Shown: piece after piece, positions 1-8,542 of the stretch
Layout: each line of letters starts with the position of its first letter
Position numbering within the stretch: position 1 is the first letter of the stretch
Assembly: GCA_963976865.1 (NCBI GenBank)
Contig: CAXBLY010000007.1
Coordinates: 1-64,000, forward strand
DNA: 64,000 bases
Reading direction: 5' to 3'
Source: UBA1858 sp963976865
GTDB lineage: Bacteria; Pseudomonadota; Gammaproteobacteria; UBA4575
Made by a program: the position numbers and the translations under genes
Notes under the pieces: model-generated
Told to the model about the DNA's origin: nothing
The model's input: the letters and a program-made list of their open reading frames with translations, nothing else
The model's database searches: none

Positions 1-22
1 AATATTTAAGAGGTATCACACG

Positions 23-1213
23 ATGTCGAAGGAGAAGTTTGAACGCAATAAGCCGCATGTAAATGTGGGAACGATAGGCCACGTGGATCACGGGAAGACA
101 ACGTTAACGGCGGCGTTAACGAAGATTTCTGCGGAAGCGAACGGCGGCGAGTTCAAGGACTATGGCGACATTGATAATGCGCCAGAAGAGCGCGAGCGCG
201 GGATCACGATCGCGACAGCGCACGTTGAGTATGAGACAGCAAACCGTCACTATGCGCACGTAGACTGTCCGGGACACGCGGATTATGTAAAGAACATGAT
301 TACGGGTGCGGCGCAGATGGACGGAGCGATACTGGTATGTTCAGCAGCCGATGGCCCGATGCCACAGACACGTGAGCATATATTGTTGTCACGCCAGGTA
401 GGCGTGCCATACATTGTGGTGTACATGAACAAGGCGGATCAGGTAGATGATGCCGAGTTACTGGAACTGGTTGAGATGGAGATCCGTGATCTGCTATCCA
501 GCTATGATTTTCCAGGTGATGACACGCCGATCGTCACAGGTTCTGCATTAAAAGCCCTGGAAGGGGATACCAGTGAGATTGGAGCGCCATCGATAATCAA
601 GCTGCTGGAAGAGATGGATGCGTACATTCCAGAGCCAGAGCGAGCGATTGACGGGGATTACTTGATGCCGGTTGAGGATGTGTTCTCAATTTCAGGTCGT
701 GGCACAGTGGTGACAGGACGAATCGAGCGCGGAATAGTGAAAGTGGGCGAAGAAGTAGAGATTGTCGGGATTAAAGAGACCATCAAGACCACCTGTACGG
801 GCGTTGAGATGTTCCGCAAGCTGTTAGACGAAGGTCGCGCAGGGGATAACGTGGGAATATTGTTGCGCGGTACGAAGCGGGATGAAGTGGAGCGCGGTCA
901 GGTATTGTGTAAGCCGGGCAGTATCACGCCGCATACGAAATTTGAAGCAGAAGTCTACATTTTGTCAAAGGATGAAGGTGGTCGTCATACGCCATTTTTC
1001 AATGGATATCGTCCACAGTTTTACTTCCGGACCACGGATGTAACCGGCGCCTGTGAGTTACCGGAAGGTGTGGAGATGGTCATGCCGGGAGATAATGTGA
1101 AGATGGAAGTAAGCATGATTGCCCCGATTGCGATGGAAGAAGGCTTGCGCTTTGCGATCCGCGAAGGTGGACGCACAGTAGGTGCAGGTGTGGTCGCGAA
1201 GATCATAGAATAA
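23..1213 (+). CDS. tuf: Elongation factor Tu
   Basis: This is the GTPase that delivers aminoacyl-tRNA to the ribosomal A site. The 396-residue product has the family's normal length. Visible motifs are the P-loop GHVDHGKT (19-26), the switch I GIT (60-62), DCPGH (81-85) and NKAD (136-139); the latter has Ala where E. coli has Cys, a variant also known in pseudomonads. A GAGGT ribosome binding site precedes the ATG. It sits 28 bases before rpsJ, so it is the downstream gene of an str-type operon whose upstream part (fusA, rpsG, rpsL) would lie outside the window. Its codons are richer in GCG and CGC than those of the genes that follow, which would fit high expression or gene conversion with a second tuf copy; that is inference. 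Confidence 0.98.
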   Translation: MSKEKFERNKPHVNVGTIGHVDHGKTTLTAALTKISAEANGGEFKDYGDIDNAPEERERGITIATAHVEYETANRHYAHVDCPGHADYVKNMITGAAQMDGAILVCSAADGPMPQTREHILLSRQVGVPYIVVYMNKADQVDDAELLELVEMEIRDLLSSYDFPGDDTPIVTGSALKALEGDTSEIGAPSIIKLLEEMDAYIPEPERAIDGDYLMPVEDVFSISGRGTVVTGRIERGIVKVGEEVEIVGIKETIKTTCTGVEMFRKLLDEGRAGDNVGILLRGTKRDEVERGQVLCKPGSITPHTKFEAEVYILSKDEGGRHTPFFNGYRPQFYFRTTDVTGACELPEGVEMVMPGDNVKMEVSMIAPIAMEEGLRFAIREGGRTVGAGVVAKIIE

Positions 1214-1241
1214 TCCAGATTGTTAACTAAAAGAGTAACTA

Positions 1242-1556
1242 ATGTCAGAAAGTCAACGTATTCGAATTAGATTAAAGGCGTTCGATCATCGCTTAATTGA
1301 TCGCTCTGCCAGCGAGATCGTGCAAACAGCAAAACGTACAGGTGCTCGTGTTAAGGGTCCTATTCCTTTGCCTACAAGAAAAGAGAGATTCACGGTGCTG
1401 ATTTCTCCACATGTGGACAAGAATGCCAGGGATCAGTACGAAATTCGTACACATAAGCGTATCATGGATATTGTCGACCCGACGGATAAGACGGTAGACG
1501 CCTTGATGAAGCTGGATTTAGCAGCTGGAGTGGATGTTCAGATCAAATTGAACTGA
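1242..1556 (+). CDS. rpsJ: 30S ribosomal protein S10 / NusE
   Basis: S10 is part of the 30S head and, as NusE, of transcription antitermination complexes. The 104-residue product carries the conserved core PIPLPTRKERFTVLISPHV and the end DLAAGVDVQIKL, close to the E. coli protein throughout. It begins with ATG after an AAGAG site, 28 bases after tuf. In E. coli the S10 leader used by L4 lies upstream of rpsJ; here rpsJ follows tuf closely, and a 215-base spacer with its own hairpins separates it from rplC instead, which is unusual. Confidence 0.97.
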   Translation: MSESQRIRIRLKAFDHRLIDRSASEIVQTAKRTGARVKGPIPLPTRKERFTVLISPHVDKNARDQYEIRTHKRIMDIVDPTDKTVDALMKLDLAAGVDVQIKLN

Positions 1557-1771
1557 TTTGTAATAAAGCGACCGCCTGGCTTTTATTTGTCACTGAAATA
1601 AAAGAATAAATTTTAAAAAAGCGGTTTCCTATTGCGGTAAATTCTGTAATAATTCGCGGCTTCCTGTGGCCCGGACAAGCATTGCTTGTCCGGGCCACAT
1701 TCGCGATGCCTTGAAAAAACGAGAATTGAAGCATTTTGCGTAATTGAACAAGAAAAACAGAGATTAAATCA
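1557..1771 (+). promoter_or_regulatory. Leader/promoter spacer between rpsJ and rplC
   Basis: This spacer interrupts an otherwise tightly packed operon. It contains an AT-rich hairpin with 9-bp arms CTTTTATTT/AAATAAAAG (1580-1604) and a possible -10 TAATAAT (1647-1653). A 15-mer AATTCGCGGCTTCCT (1651-1665) follows, then a perfect 16-bp hairpin (1665-1699, arm TGTGGCCCGGACAAGC, loop ATT) and the 11-mer GCGTAATTGAA (1738-1748). The 15-mer and the 11-mer recur, also around a hairpin, before rpsM. I read it as an internal promoter plus structured leader; this is inference from the repetition and position. No good -35 is visible. Confidence 0.6.
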
Positions 1772-2410
1772 ATGCCTTTAGGTGTAGTTGGAAAAAAAGT
1801 GGGTATGACCCGTGTATTTACAGAAGATGGTGCTTCGGTACCTGTGACTGTGCTACACGTAGACAGCAATCGGGTAACCCAGCTAAAACAACAGGAAAAT
1901 GACGGATATAGCGCCGTCCAGGTTGCTTACGGTGCACGTAAGCCGTCACGTGTTAACAAGGCGTTGACGGGACATTACGCGAAAGCCAGTGTGACATCAG
2001 GTGAAGGAATGTATGAATTCCGCCTGACTGACTCTGAGCAGGTTGACCTGGCGCTGGGTGCACAAATCAGTGCTGATATGTTTGAACAGGGGCAAAAAGT
2101 ACAAGTCACCGGGATATCAAAAGGAAAGGGTTTCGCGGGCACAATTAAGCGACATAACTTCCGTGGTCAGGATGCAACTCATGGTAACTCGCTCTCGCAT
2201 CGTGTCCCAGGTTCAACAGGTATGTGTCAAACGCCAGGCCGTGTATTTAAAGGCAAGAAAATGGCAGGACATATGGGAAGTGAACAAGTCAGCACCAAGA
2301 ACCTTACAGTTGTAAGAGTCGATGCAGAAAGAGACTTAATATTAATTAAGGGTGCAATCCCTGGTGCAAAAGGCGGACGAGTCATCGTTAAGCCAATGAT
2401 AACTGCATAA
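1772..2410 (+). CDS. rplC: 50S ribosomal protein L3
   Basis: L3 is an early-assembly protein whose loop reaches toward the peptidyl transferase centre. The 212-residue product opens with LGVVGKKVGMTRVF and has the conserved loop HRVPGSTG...QTPGRVFKGKKMAGHMG in its second half. The start is ATG, about 24 bases after the GCGTAATTGAA element of the preceding leader. rplD follows after 24 bases. Length matches the family (209 in E. coli). Confidence 0.97.
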   Translation: MPLGVVGKKVGMTRVFTEDGASVPVTVLHVDSNRVTQLKQQENDGYSAVQVAYGARKPSRVNKALTGHYAKASVTSGEGMYEFRLTDSEQVDLALGAQISADMFEQGQKVQVTGISKGKGFAGTIKRHNFRGQDATHGNSLSHRVPGSTGMCQTPGRVFKGKKMAGHMGSEQVSTKNLTVVRVDAERDLILIKGAIPGAKGGRVIVKPMITA

Positions 2411-2434
2411 GCATAATAAGAATCGAATAGAACT

Positions 2435-3043
2435 ATGAAACTTGATGTAACTAACGGTAGCTCAGTAAATGTGTCAGATGACACATTTGGCCGTGATTAT
2501 AATGAAGCGCTTGTTCATCAGGCGGTCACTGCATATTTAGCGGGTGCACGCTCTGGAACAAAAGCTCAGAAAAATCGTGCGGCAGTGAGAGGTGGTGGTG
2601 CGAAGCCATGGAGACAAAAAGGAACAGGTAGAGCGCGTGCGGGAACATCGCGAGGGCCATTGTGGCGCAGTGGTGGACAAACGTTTGCGGCACAGCCACG
2701 CAGTTATAAGCAGAAGATAAACAAGAAAATGGTTCGTGCAGCCTACGCATCCATATTTTCGGAGCTGATCAGACTGGAACGTCTTCACGTAGTTGATGAT
2801 TTTGTAGCTGACACGCCAAAAACAAAAGATATGCTGGAAAGACTGGGCAAGCTGGGTGTGAGCTCTGCCTATATAATTGTCGGCACAGAAAAATCAGATG
2901 AGAAACTCTATCTTTCTGCGCGAAACCTTCATCAGGTTGATGTTGATGAGGCCTCAAGTATAGATCCGGTAAGTCTGATTAAATACGAGCATGTTGTCAT
3001 TACCGAAGACGCGCTTAAAGAACTTGAGGAGTGGTTGAAATGA
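2435..3043 (+). CDS. rplD: 50S ribosomal protein L4
   Basis: L4 binds 23S rRNA and its extended loop lines the exit tunnel; in E. coli it also represses the S10 operon. The 202-residue product has the arginine- and glycine-rich loop KPWRQKGTGRARAGT at roughly 65-80, typical of the tunnel-facing extension. Its stop codon overlaps the start of rplW in an ATGA arrangement, so the two are probably translationally coupled. No E. coli-like L4 target could be recognised upstream of rpsJ. Confidence 0.97.
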   Translation: MKLDVTNGSSVNVSDDTFGRDYNEALVHQAVTAYLAGARSGTKAQKNRAAVRGGGAKPWRQKGTGRARAGTSRGPLWRSGGQTFAAQPRSYKQKINKKMVRAAYASIFSELIRLERLHVVDDFVADTPKTKDMLERLGKLGVSSAYIIVGTEKSDEKLYLSARNLHQVDVDEASSIDPVSLIKYEHVVITEDALKELEEWLK

Positions 3044-3348
3044 GTCAGTCAGTCAGCATGGAGCGACTAACACAGGTACTGGTTGCGCCACATGTTTCAG
3101 AAAAATCTGCAAGCCTGGCGGACAGTTCAAGTCAGCACGTATTTAAAGTATTGCCAAACGCAAGCAAGCATGAAATCAAAAGCGCGGTTGAGCAATTGTT
3201 TCAAGTAAAAGTAGCGTCAGTACGCACCGTTAATGTTCAGGGAAAAAACAAGCGCTTTGGACGTGTGCTGGGTAAGCGAAGTGACTGGAAGAAAGCATAT
3301 GTCAGGCTCGAAACCGGGCATGACATTGATTTAACTGGAATGGAATAA
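3040..3348 (+). CDS. rplW: 50S ribosomal protein L23
   Basis: L23 sits at the tunnel exit and is the docking site of trigger factor and SRP. I start it at the ATG of the ATGA overlap with rplD because a GAGGA site lies nine bases upstream; this gives 102 residues. A second in-frame ATG at 3058 would give the sequence MERLTQVLVAPHVSEKS, closer to the E. coli N-terminus, so that start is possible. The APHVSEKS and VRTVNVQGKNKRFGR segments are diagnostic. rplB starts only three bases after the stop. Confidence 0.95.
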   Translation: MSQSVSMERLTQVLVAPHVSEKSASLADSSSQHVFKVLPNASKHEIKSAVEQLFQVKVASVRTVNVQGKNKRFGRVLGKRSDWKKAYVRLETGHDIDLTGME

Positions 3349-3351
3349 AAA

Positions 3352-4179
3352 ATGGCAGTCGTAAAATCAAAACCAACCTCTCCAGGGCGTCGATTCCAGG
3401 TACGAATCGTATCAAAAGACCTCCATACTGGTGAGCCGGTAAAAGCATTAGTCGAGAAAAAATCCAAGTCCGGGGGTCGTAACAACCTGGGTCGCATTAC
3501 CACACGACATCGTGGTGGTGGACATAAGCAGCGTTACAGAGTTGTGGACTTTAAACGTGATAAAGACGGAATCCCGGCTATCGTGGAGCGTCTGGAATAT
3601 GACCCGAACAGATCAGCGCATTTGGCACTATTAAAATACGCAGATGGAGAGCGACGTTACATTATTGCACCTAAGGGCGTGAAGGCTAACGATCCGGTCA
3701 TGTCAGGTACACAAGCGCCCATTAAAGTGGGCAATACATTGCCACTAAGAAGTATTCCAGTGGGTACCGTTGTTCACTGTATAGAATTAAAACCGGGTAA
3801 GGGCGCACAGGTAGGTCGAAGTGCCGGTGCTGCAATACAGCTGGTTGCCAGAGAAGGCGTACATGCCACATTGCGTTTACGCTCAGGTGAAATGCGTAAA
3901 GTACTTTCAGACTGTCGCGCGACGATAGGTGAAGTGGGTAATTCAGAACATAACTTACGCAAGCTGGGTAAAGCGGGCGCTAGCCGCTGGCGCGGTATCA
4001 AGCCTACGGTACGTGGTGTTGCTATGAACCCGATAGATCACCCGCACGGTGGTGGTGAAGGCAGAACCTCTGGTGGTAGACATCCAGTGTCGCCATGGGG
4101 AATGCCAACCAAAGGCTTCAAGACGCGATCGAACAAACGCACAGATAATATGATTGTTCGTCGTCGCAACAAGAAATAG
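3352..4179 (+). CDS. rplB: 50S ribosomal protein L2
   Basis: L2 is needed for subunit association and peptidyl transferase assembly. The 275-residue product has the expected length. It carries GRNNLGRITTRHRGGGHKQ near the N-terminus and the hallmark HPHGGGEGRTSGGRHPVSPWG followed by KGFKTR near the C-terminus, which contains the conserved histidine of the family. It is packed three bases after rplW and 29 bases before rpsS, in the standard S10 order. Confidence 0.98.
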   Translation: MAVVKSKPTSPGRRFQVRIVSKDLHTGEPVKALVEKKSKSGGRNNLGRITTRHRGGGHKQRYRVVDFKRDKDGIPAIVERLEYDPNRSAHLALLKYADGERRYIIAPKGVKANDPVMSGTQAPIKVGNTLPLRSIPVGTVVHCIELKPGKGAQVGRSAGAAIQLVAREGVHATLRLRSGEMRKVLSDCRATIGEVGNSEHNLRKLGKAGASRWRGIKPTVRGVAMNPIDHPHGGGEGRTSGGRHPVSPWGMPTKGFKTRSNKRTDNMIVRRRNKK

Positions 4180-4208
4180 ATAAATACAGAAATCAGTAAG
4201 GAAATTAC

Positions 4209-4481
4209 GTGCCAAGATCATTACGAAAAGGCCCTCACATAGATCACCACCTGGCCAAAAAGGTACAAGTGGCATCTGAGAATAACGATCGCAAACCAAT
4301 TAAAACCTGGTCTCGGCGGTCAATGGTTTCACCAGAAATGGTGGGCTTAACTATTGCCATCCATAACGGACGTCAACATGTGCCTGTATTAATTTCAGAG
4401 AACATGGTGGGCCATAAACTGGGTGAATTTGCCGCGACCCGTTTGTTTAAGGGACACGCAGGCGACAAGAAAGCCAAATAA
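4209..4481 (+). CDS. rpsS: 30S ribosomal protein S19
   Basis: S19 forms a pair with S13 in the 30S head near the A-site tRNA. The 90-residue product has MPRSLRKGPHIDHHL at the N-terminus and the conserved TWSRRSMVSPEMVGLTIAIHNG segment in the middle. It starts with GTG, preceded by a weak AAGGAAA site. The order rplB-rpsS-rplV is the standard one. Confidence 0.97.
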   Translation: MPRSLRKGPHIDHHLAKKVQVASENNDRKPIKTWSRRSMVSPEMVGLTIAIHNGRQHVPVLISENMVGHKLGEFAATRLFKGHAGDKKAK

Positions 4482-4511
4482 GAACAAAGCTAAATAATTA
4501 CGAGTTAAATT

Positions 4512-4847
4512 ATGGAAGTTTCAGCAAGATTAAAAGATATCAGTATTTCGGCGCAAAAATGCCGTTTGGTGGCAGACCAAATTCGTGGCATGGAAGTAAG
4601 TCGTGCGGTTGAGCTTTTGGAATTTAGTTCAAAGAAAGCGTCAGGCATTGTAAAGAAAGTTTTAGATTCTGCTATTGCAAATGCTGAGCATAACGAAGGC
4701 GCGGACATCGACGAATTAAAGATAACAAAAATTTTCGTTGATGAAGGCAGAACGCAAAAACGATTTCAGCCACGTGCTAAAGGTCGTGCCTGCAAGATTT
4801 TAAAGAGAAGCAGTCACCTTACTGTGACTGTTGGCGATAGTAAGTAG
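4512..4847 (+). CDS. rplV: 50S ribosomal protein L22
   Basis: L22 lines the exit tunnel through a long beta-hairpin. The 111-residue product (110 in E. coli) shows the helical N-terminal part SAQKCRLVADQIRGM and the hairpin region FVDEGRTQKRFQPRAKGRA, the region where macrolide-resistance changes are known in other bacteria. Nothing unusual is seen there. It is followed after 50 bases by rpsC. Confidence 0.97.
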   Translation: MEVSARLKDISISAQKCRLVADQIRGMEVSRAVELLEFSSKKASGIVKKVLDSAIANAEHNEGADIDELKITKIFVDEGRTQKRFQPRAKGRACKILKRSSHLTVTVGDSK

Positions 4848-4897
4848 TCTCTGTACTGCTTGTTAAATAATAGACATTAACCGAGTTAATAGATCCG

Positions 4898-5590
4898 ATG
4901 GGACAAAAAGTACATCCAACTGGCTTTAGATTAGGAATAGCAACTGACTGGACTTCCAAGTGGTACGCAGAAGGAACTGACTATGCAAAGTTTCTCAACA
5001 GCGACCTGGAAATTCGCAAGTATCTAAAAGATAAGTTATCACAGGCATCCGTCAGCAGAATACAGATTGACAGGCCAGCGCGAGCAGCGTTTGTAGTGAT
5101 ACATACTGCGCGACCAGGGATTGTTATTGGCAAGAAAGGCGAAGATGTAGAAGCACTTCGTAAAGAAATAGCACGTCGCATGGATTTAAATATTAATAAC
5201 GTAAAGATTAATATTGAAGAGATACGCAAGCCGGAAATTGATGCGCAATTAGTCTCGGAAAGTGTCGCGCAACAGTTAGAGCGACGCATCATGTTCAGAC
5301 GCGCTATGAAGCGTGCTGTCAGTAATGCAATGCGTCTGGGTGCGCTGGGTGTAAAGATCAATGTATCAGGTCGCCTGAATGGTGCTGAAATTGCTCGTAC
5401 TGAATGGTATCGCGAAGGTCGTGTTCCATTGCATACACTGAGAGCCGATATTGACTATGGTACTGCCGAAGCTGCTACTACCTACGGAATTATTGGGATC
5501 AAGACATGGATATTCAAAGGTGAAGTATTTGATCTTGAAAGCAAGAACAAAGAAGAAGTGCCAGACGTTAATAAACGCGCCAACGGATAA
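4898..5590 (+). CDS. rpsC: 30S ribosomal protein S3
   Basis: S3 lies at the mRNA entry channel and contributes to helicase activity of the ribosome. The 230-residue product begins MGQKVHPTGFRLG and has a type II KH domain with GIVIGKKGEDVEALR, followed by the C-terminal GRLNGAEIARTEWYREGRVPLHTLRA block. The ATG follows a 50-base spacer with no clear hairpin. Length agrees with the family. Confidence 0.97.
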   Translation: MGQKVHPTGFRLGIATDWTSKWYAEGTDYAKFLNSDLEIRKYLKDKLSQASVSRIQIDRPARAAFVVIHTARPGIVIGKKGEDVEALRKEIARRMDLNINNVKINIEEIRKPEIDAQLVSESVAQQLERRIMFRRAMKRAVSNAMRLGALGVKINVSGRLNGAEIARTEWYREGRVPLHTLRADIDYGTAEAATTYGIIGIKTWIFKGEVFDLESKNKEEVPDVNKRANG

Positions 5591-5620
5591 ATAATAAGGC
5601 CTAAAGAGAAGGATTGAATC

Positions 5621-6034
5621 GTGTTACAACCAAAGAAAACCAAATTTCGCAAACAGATGAAGGGCCGCAATCGTGGTCTTGCGTTAAATGGTAACAAAGT
5701 AAGCTTTGGAGATTTTGGTCTTAAAGCCGTAGGACGTGGTCGTCTTACTGCCAGACAGATTGAAGCGGCTCGTCGAGCAATGACTCGACACGTAAAGCGT
5801 GGAGGCAAAATCTGGATTCGGATTTTCCCGGATGTTCCAGTCACTAAAAAGCCTCTGGAAGTTAGACAGGGTAAGGGTAAAGGTAATGTTGAATATTGGG
5901 TAGCTAAAATTCAACCGGGGAAAATGTTATATGAAATGGAAGGTGTACCAGAAGAGCTGGCGCGTGAAGCGTTTAAATTGGCTGCTGCTAAACTTCCAAT
6001 TCAGACTGTATTCGTCACAAGGACATTAATGTAA
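5621..6034 (+). CDS. rplP: 50S ribosomal protein L16
   Basis: L16 organises the A-site region of the 50S subunit. The 137-residue product has MLQPKKTKFRKQMKGRNRG at the start and GKGKGNVEYWVAK in the centre, matching the family (136 residues in E. coli). The start is GTG after an AGAAGGA site. Its TAA shares one base with the ATG of rpmC, which implies coupled translation. Confidence 0.97.
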   Translation: MLQPKKTKFRKQMKGRNRGLALNGNKVSFGDFGLKAVGRGRLTARQIEAARRAMTRHVKRGGKIWIRIFPDVPVTKKPLEVRQGKGKGNVEYWVAKIQPGKMLYEMEGVPEELAREAFKLAAAKLPIQTVFVTRTLM

Positions 6035-6231
6035 TGAAAGCATCAGACTTACGTGCCAAAGGCGAGAGTGATTTGAAAGATGAGTTAATTGAACTACGTA
6101 AAGAACAGTTCAAGTTACGTATGCAATATTCAATGGGACAGGCAAGTCGCAACCATGAATTTTCCAGAATACGTAAAGATATTGCACGTATTAAGACCGT
6201 GCTTAATGAGCAAAGTAAAAGCGCGAGCTAG
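6034..6231 (+). CDS. rpmC: 50S ribosomal protein L29
   Basis: L29 is a small two-helix protein near the tunnel exit, next to L23. The 65-residue product has the typical charged helical composition, with KDELIELRKEQFKLRMQ and RIRKDIARIKTVLNE. Its ATG overlaps the rplP stop by one base. rpsQ follows after 13 bases. Confidence 0.95.
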   Translation: MKASDLRAKGESDLKDELIELRKEQFKLRMQYSMGQASRNHEFSRIRKDIARIKTVLNEQSKSAS

Positions 6232-6244
6232 TAAATAGAAGACT

Positions 6245-6511
6245 ATGGAAAAACAAGATAAAAAACTGCGAACAGTTCAAGGTAAAGTTGTCAGCAACAA
6301 AATGGATAAGTCTATTGTTGTGTTGACAGAACGACGTGTTAAACACCCTATCTATGGAAAGTTTATGAGCAAGTCTTCTAAGATTCATGCGCATGATGAA
6401 GACAATAAATGCACCATTGGTGATGTGGTAACAATTAAGGAATGTCGTCCAATCTCCAAGACAAAATCGTGGACGTTGGTAGATGTAATTATTCCAGGTG
6501 CAGCGGGCTAA
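6245..6511 (+). CDS. rpsQ: 30S ribosomal protein S17
   Basis: S17 is a primary 16S rRNA-binding OB-fold protein. The 88-residue product has the S17 signature GKVVSNKMDKSIVV and the KHPIYGKF motif near residue 35. It is placed 13 bases after rpmC and 13 before rplN, as in most bacteria. Confidence 0.96.
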   Translation: MEKQDKKLRTVQGKVVSNKMDKSIVVLTERRVKHPIYGKFMSKSSKIHAHDEDNKCTIGDVVTIKECRPISKTKSWTLVDVIIPGAAG

Positions 6512-6524
6512 ATAAGGATTAACC

Positions 6525-6893
6525 ATGATACAGATGCAATCTAATCTTGATGTAGCCGATAACAGTGGCGCAAAGAGAATTCAGTGTATAAAAGTTTTAG
6601 GCGGCTCACATCGTCGCTATGCAGGTATTGGTGATGTTATTAAGGTAAGTGTTAAAGACGCTATACCACGAGGAAAAGTTAAAAAAGGCGAAGTGTACAA
6701 CGCGGTTGTGGTAAGAACAGCTAAAGGTGTGCGCCGTCCTGATGGTTCATTAATACGTTTTGATGGGAATGCGGCAGTATTATTAAATGCACAGTTGCAA
6801 CCAATTGGTACGCGTATCTTTGGACCAGTCACAAGAGAGTTGCGTACAGAAAAATTTATGAAAATAATTTCTCTTGCGCCAGAAGTACTATAA
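6525..6893 (+). CDS. rplN: 50S ribosomal protein L14
   Basis: L14 contributes to the intersubunit bridges and is the binding site of the silencing factor RsfS, whose gene is at 60701. The 122-residue product begins MIQMQSNLDVADNSGAK and ends with FGPVTRELRTEKFMKIISLAPEVL, both hallmark segments, and has exactly the usual length. This is the first gene of the spc group. An AAGGA site precedes the ATG. Confidence 0.98.
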   Translation: MIQMQSNLDVADNSGAKRIQCIKVLGGSHRRYAGIGDVIKVSVKDAIPRGKVKKGEVYNAVVVRTAKGVRRPDGSLIRFDGNAAVLLNAQLQPIGTRIFGPVTRELRTEKFMKIISLAPEVL

Positions 6894-6920
6894 AGACGTA
6901 AGTGCAAAAAGAATACAGAT

Positions 6921-7238
6921 ATGAATAAGATTAAGAAAGGTGATGAAGTAATAGTGAACGCTGGCAAAGATAAAGGCCGACGTGGAACTGTTACGCAGGT
7001 AATGGCAGACGGTCGTGTACTTGTAGAAGGGATTAATATGGTTAAGAAAGCGCAAAAACCAAATCCCAATCTGGGCATCACTGGTGGAATTATTGATAAG
7101 GAAATGGCTATCGATCTTTCAAACGTTATGATGTTTAACCCCGCAACAGGAAAGGGTGATCGTATTGGAATTAAAACGCTGGAAGACAATACAAAAGTTC
7201 GCTATTTCAAATCTAACGGCGAAGTGGTGGATGTGTAA
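6921..7238 (+). CDS. rplX: 50S ribosomal protein L24
   Basis: L24 is an assembly-initiating protein of the 50S subunit with a KOW domain. The 105-residue product has the KOW motif GDEVIVNAGKDKGRRGTV near the N-terminus and VEGINMVKKAQKPNP after it. Its last base is shared with the ATG of rplE (TAATG), so translation is probably coupled. Length fits the family. Confidence 0.96.
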   Translation: MNKIKKGDEVIVNAGKDKGRRGTVTQVMADGRVLVEGINMVKKAQKPNPNLGITGGIIDKEMAIDLSNVMMFNPATGKGDRIGIKTLEDNTKVRYFKSNGEVVDV

Positions 7239-7777
7239 TGGCTAGATTACAGACATTTTATAAAGATACAGTTCGTGACCAGTTAATGGAGCAGTTCTCC
7301 TATGGCAATGTCATGCAGGTGCCTCGCATTGAGAAAATAACACTCAACATGGGTCTTGGTGAAGCAACTAAAGATAAAAAAGTTGTTGAGCATGCGGTGT
7401 CAGACATGGCAAAAATTGCAGGACAAAAAGCCGTCGTAACACTGTCACGGAAGTCTATTGCAGGCTTTAATATTCGAGACGACTGGCCTATTGGTTGTAA
7501 AGTAACACTACGTAATGTTCGTATGTACGAATTTTTAGACCGCCTCATAAATATAGCCATACCACGTATACGCGACTTCCGCGGAATTAGTGGAAGAGCA
7601 TTTGATGGGCGTGGTAATTACAACATGGGTGTTAAAGAACAGATCATCTTTCCGGAAATTGAATACGATAAAATTGATGCAATTCGTGGAATGGATATTG
7701 CCATTACAACGAGTGCACCAACCGATGCAGAAGCAAAAGCATTGCTTGCTGCATTTAGTTTTCCCTTTAAAAATTAA
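7238..7777 (+). CDS. rplE: 50S ribosomal protein L5
   Basis: L5 binds 5S rRNA and contacts the P-site tRNA. The 179-residue product has the family segments RIEKITLNMGLGEA, VTLSRKSIAGFNIRD and GRGNYNMGVKEQIIFPEI. It overlaps rplX by one base and is followed by rpsN after 37 bases. Length equals that of E. coli L5. Confidence 0.97.
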   Translation: MARLQTFYKDTVRDQLMEQFSYGNVMQVPRIEKITLNMGLGEATKDKKVVEHAVSDMAKIAGQKAVVTLSRKSIAGFNIRDDWPIGCKVTLRNVRMYEFLDRLINIAIPRIRDFRGISGRAFDGRGNYNMGVKEQIIFPEIEYDKIDAIRGMDIAITTSAPTDAEAKALLAAFSFPFKN

Positions 7778-7814
7778 ATAAGTAAAACTAACGAGCAGAA
7801 TTGAGGCATTACTA

Positions 7815-8120
7815 ATGGCAAAACAATCAATGGTTCAACGCGAAAAAAAGCGTGCACGAACAGTTGCAAAATATGCAAAAAAACGTGCAGAACTAAAAGC
7901 AATTATTAACAGTGCAACCGCAGATTACGAAGAAAAGGAATTGGCTGCATTGAAGTTGCAAAAATTACCACGTAATGCAATGCCGGTAAGACAGAGAAAT
8001 CGCTGCAACATCACAGGCAGACCACACGGTTACTACCGTAAGTTTGGTCTTGGAAGAAATAAACTGCGTGAAGCAGCTATGCGAGGTGATGTACCTGGCC
8101 TAGTTAAAGCAAGTTGGTAA
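7815..8120 (+). CDS. rpsN: 30S ribosomal protein S14, zinc-free form
   Basis: S14 is a late-assembling protein of the 30S head. The 101-residue product belongs to the long form: it ends GRNKLREAAMRGDVPGLVKASW and contains a single cysteine, so the CxxC pairs of the short zinc-binding form are absent. Zinc-free S14 is normal in enteric and pseudomonad-like gammaproteobacteria. In contrast, the L36 gene of the same operon keeps its zinc ligands. Confidence 0.96.
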   Translation: MAKQSMVQREKKRARTVAKYAKKRAELKAIINSATADYEEKELAALKLQKLPRNAMPVRQRNRCNITGRPHGYYRKFGLGRNKLREAAMRGDVPGLVKASW

Positions 8121-8132
8121 AGGTAATAAATT

Positions 8133-8528
8133 ATGAGTATGAGTGATCCAATTGCAGATATGCTAACCCGCATTAGAAACGGGCAAAGCGCTGACAAAGT
8201 AAGTGTAAGCATGCCATCGTCTAAGTATAAGCAGACTATTGCAGCGGTATTAAAAGATGAAGGTTACATCTCTGATTGGAGAGTAGAAGGTGACGGTGTC
8301 AAGAAGCAACTAGTCGTTGACCTTAAGTATTACATGGGTAAACCGGTTATTGAAAAGATCACTAAAATCAGTCGACCTGGTTTGCGTATTTACAAGAGCG
8401 CTGAAGAACTTCCACGTGTTATTGGTGGTATGGGAATCGCGATAATTTCAACATCAAAAGGTATGATGACAGACCGTACTGCACGTGAAAACGGGCAAGG
8501 CGGAGAAGTTATTTGTACTGTTGAGTAA
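8133..8528 (+). CDS. rpsH: 30S ribosomal protein S8
   Basis: S8 is a primary 16S rRNA-binding protein and in E. coli the translational repressor of the spc operon. The 131-residue product begins MSMSDPIADMLTRIRNGQ and ends with the S8 signature STSKGMMTDRTARENGQGGEVICTVE. The first ATG lies 12 bases after rpsN behind an AAAGG site; an ATG two codons in is an alternative. Confidence 0.97.
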   Translation: MSMSDPIADMLTRIRNGQSADKVSVSMPSSKYKQTIAAVLKDEGYISDWRVEGDGVKKQLVVDLKYYMGKPVIEKITKISRPGLRIYKSAEELPRVIGGMGIAIISTSKGMMTDRTARENGQGGEVICTVE

Positions 8529-8542
8529 ACAAGCAAACAGTT

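Noticed and set aside
136..500. EF-Tu NKAD in place of NKCD as a resistance or activity change
   Set aside because: The Ala variant is also known in pseudomonad EF-Tu and is not remarkable.
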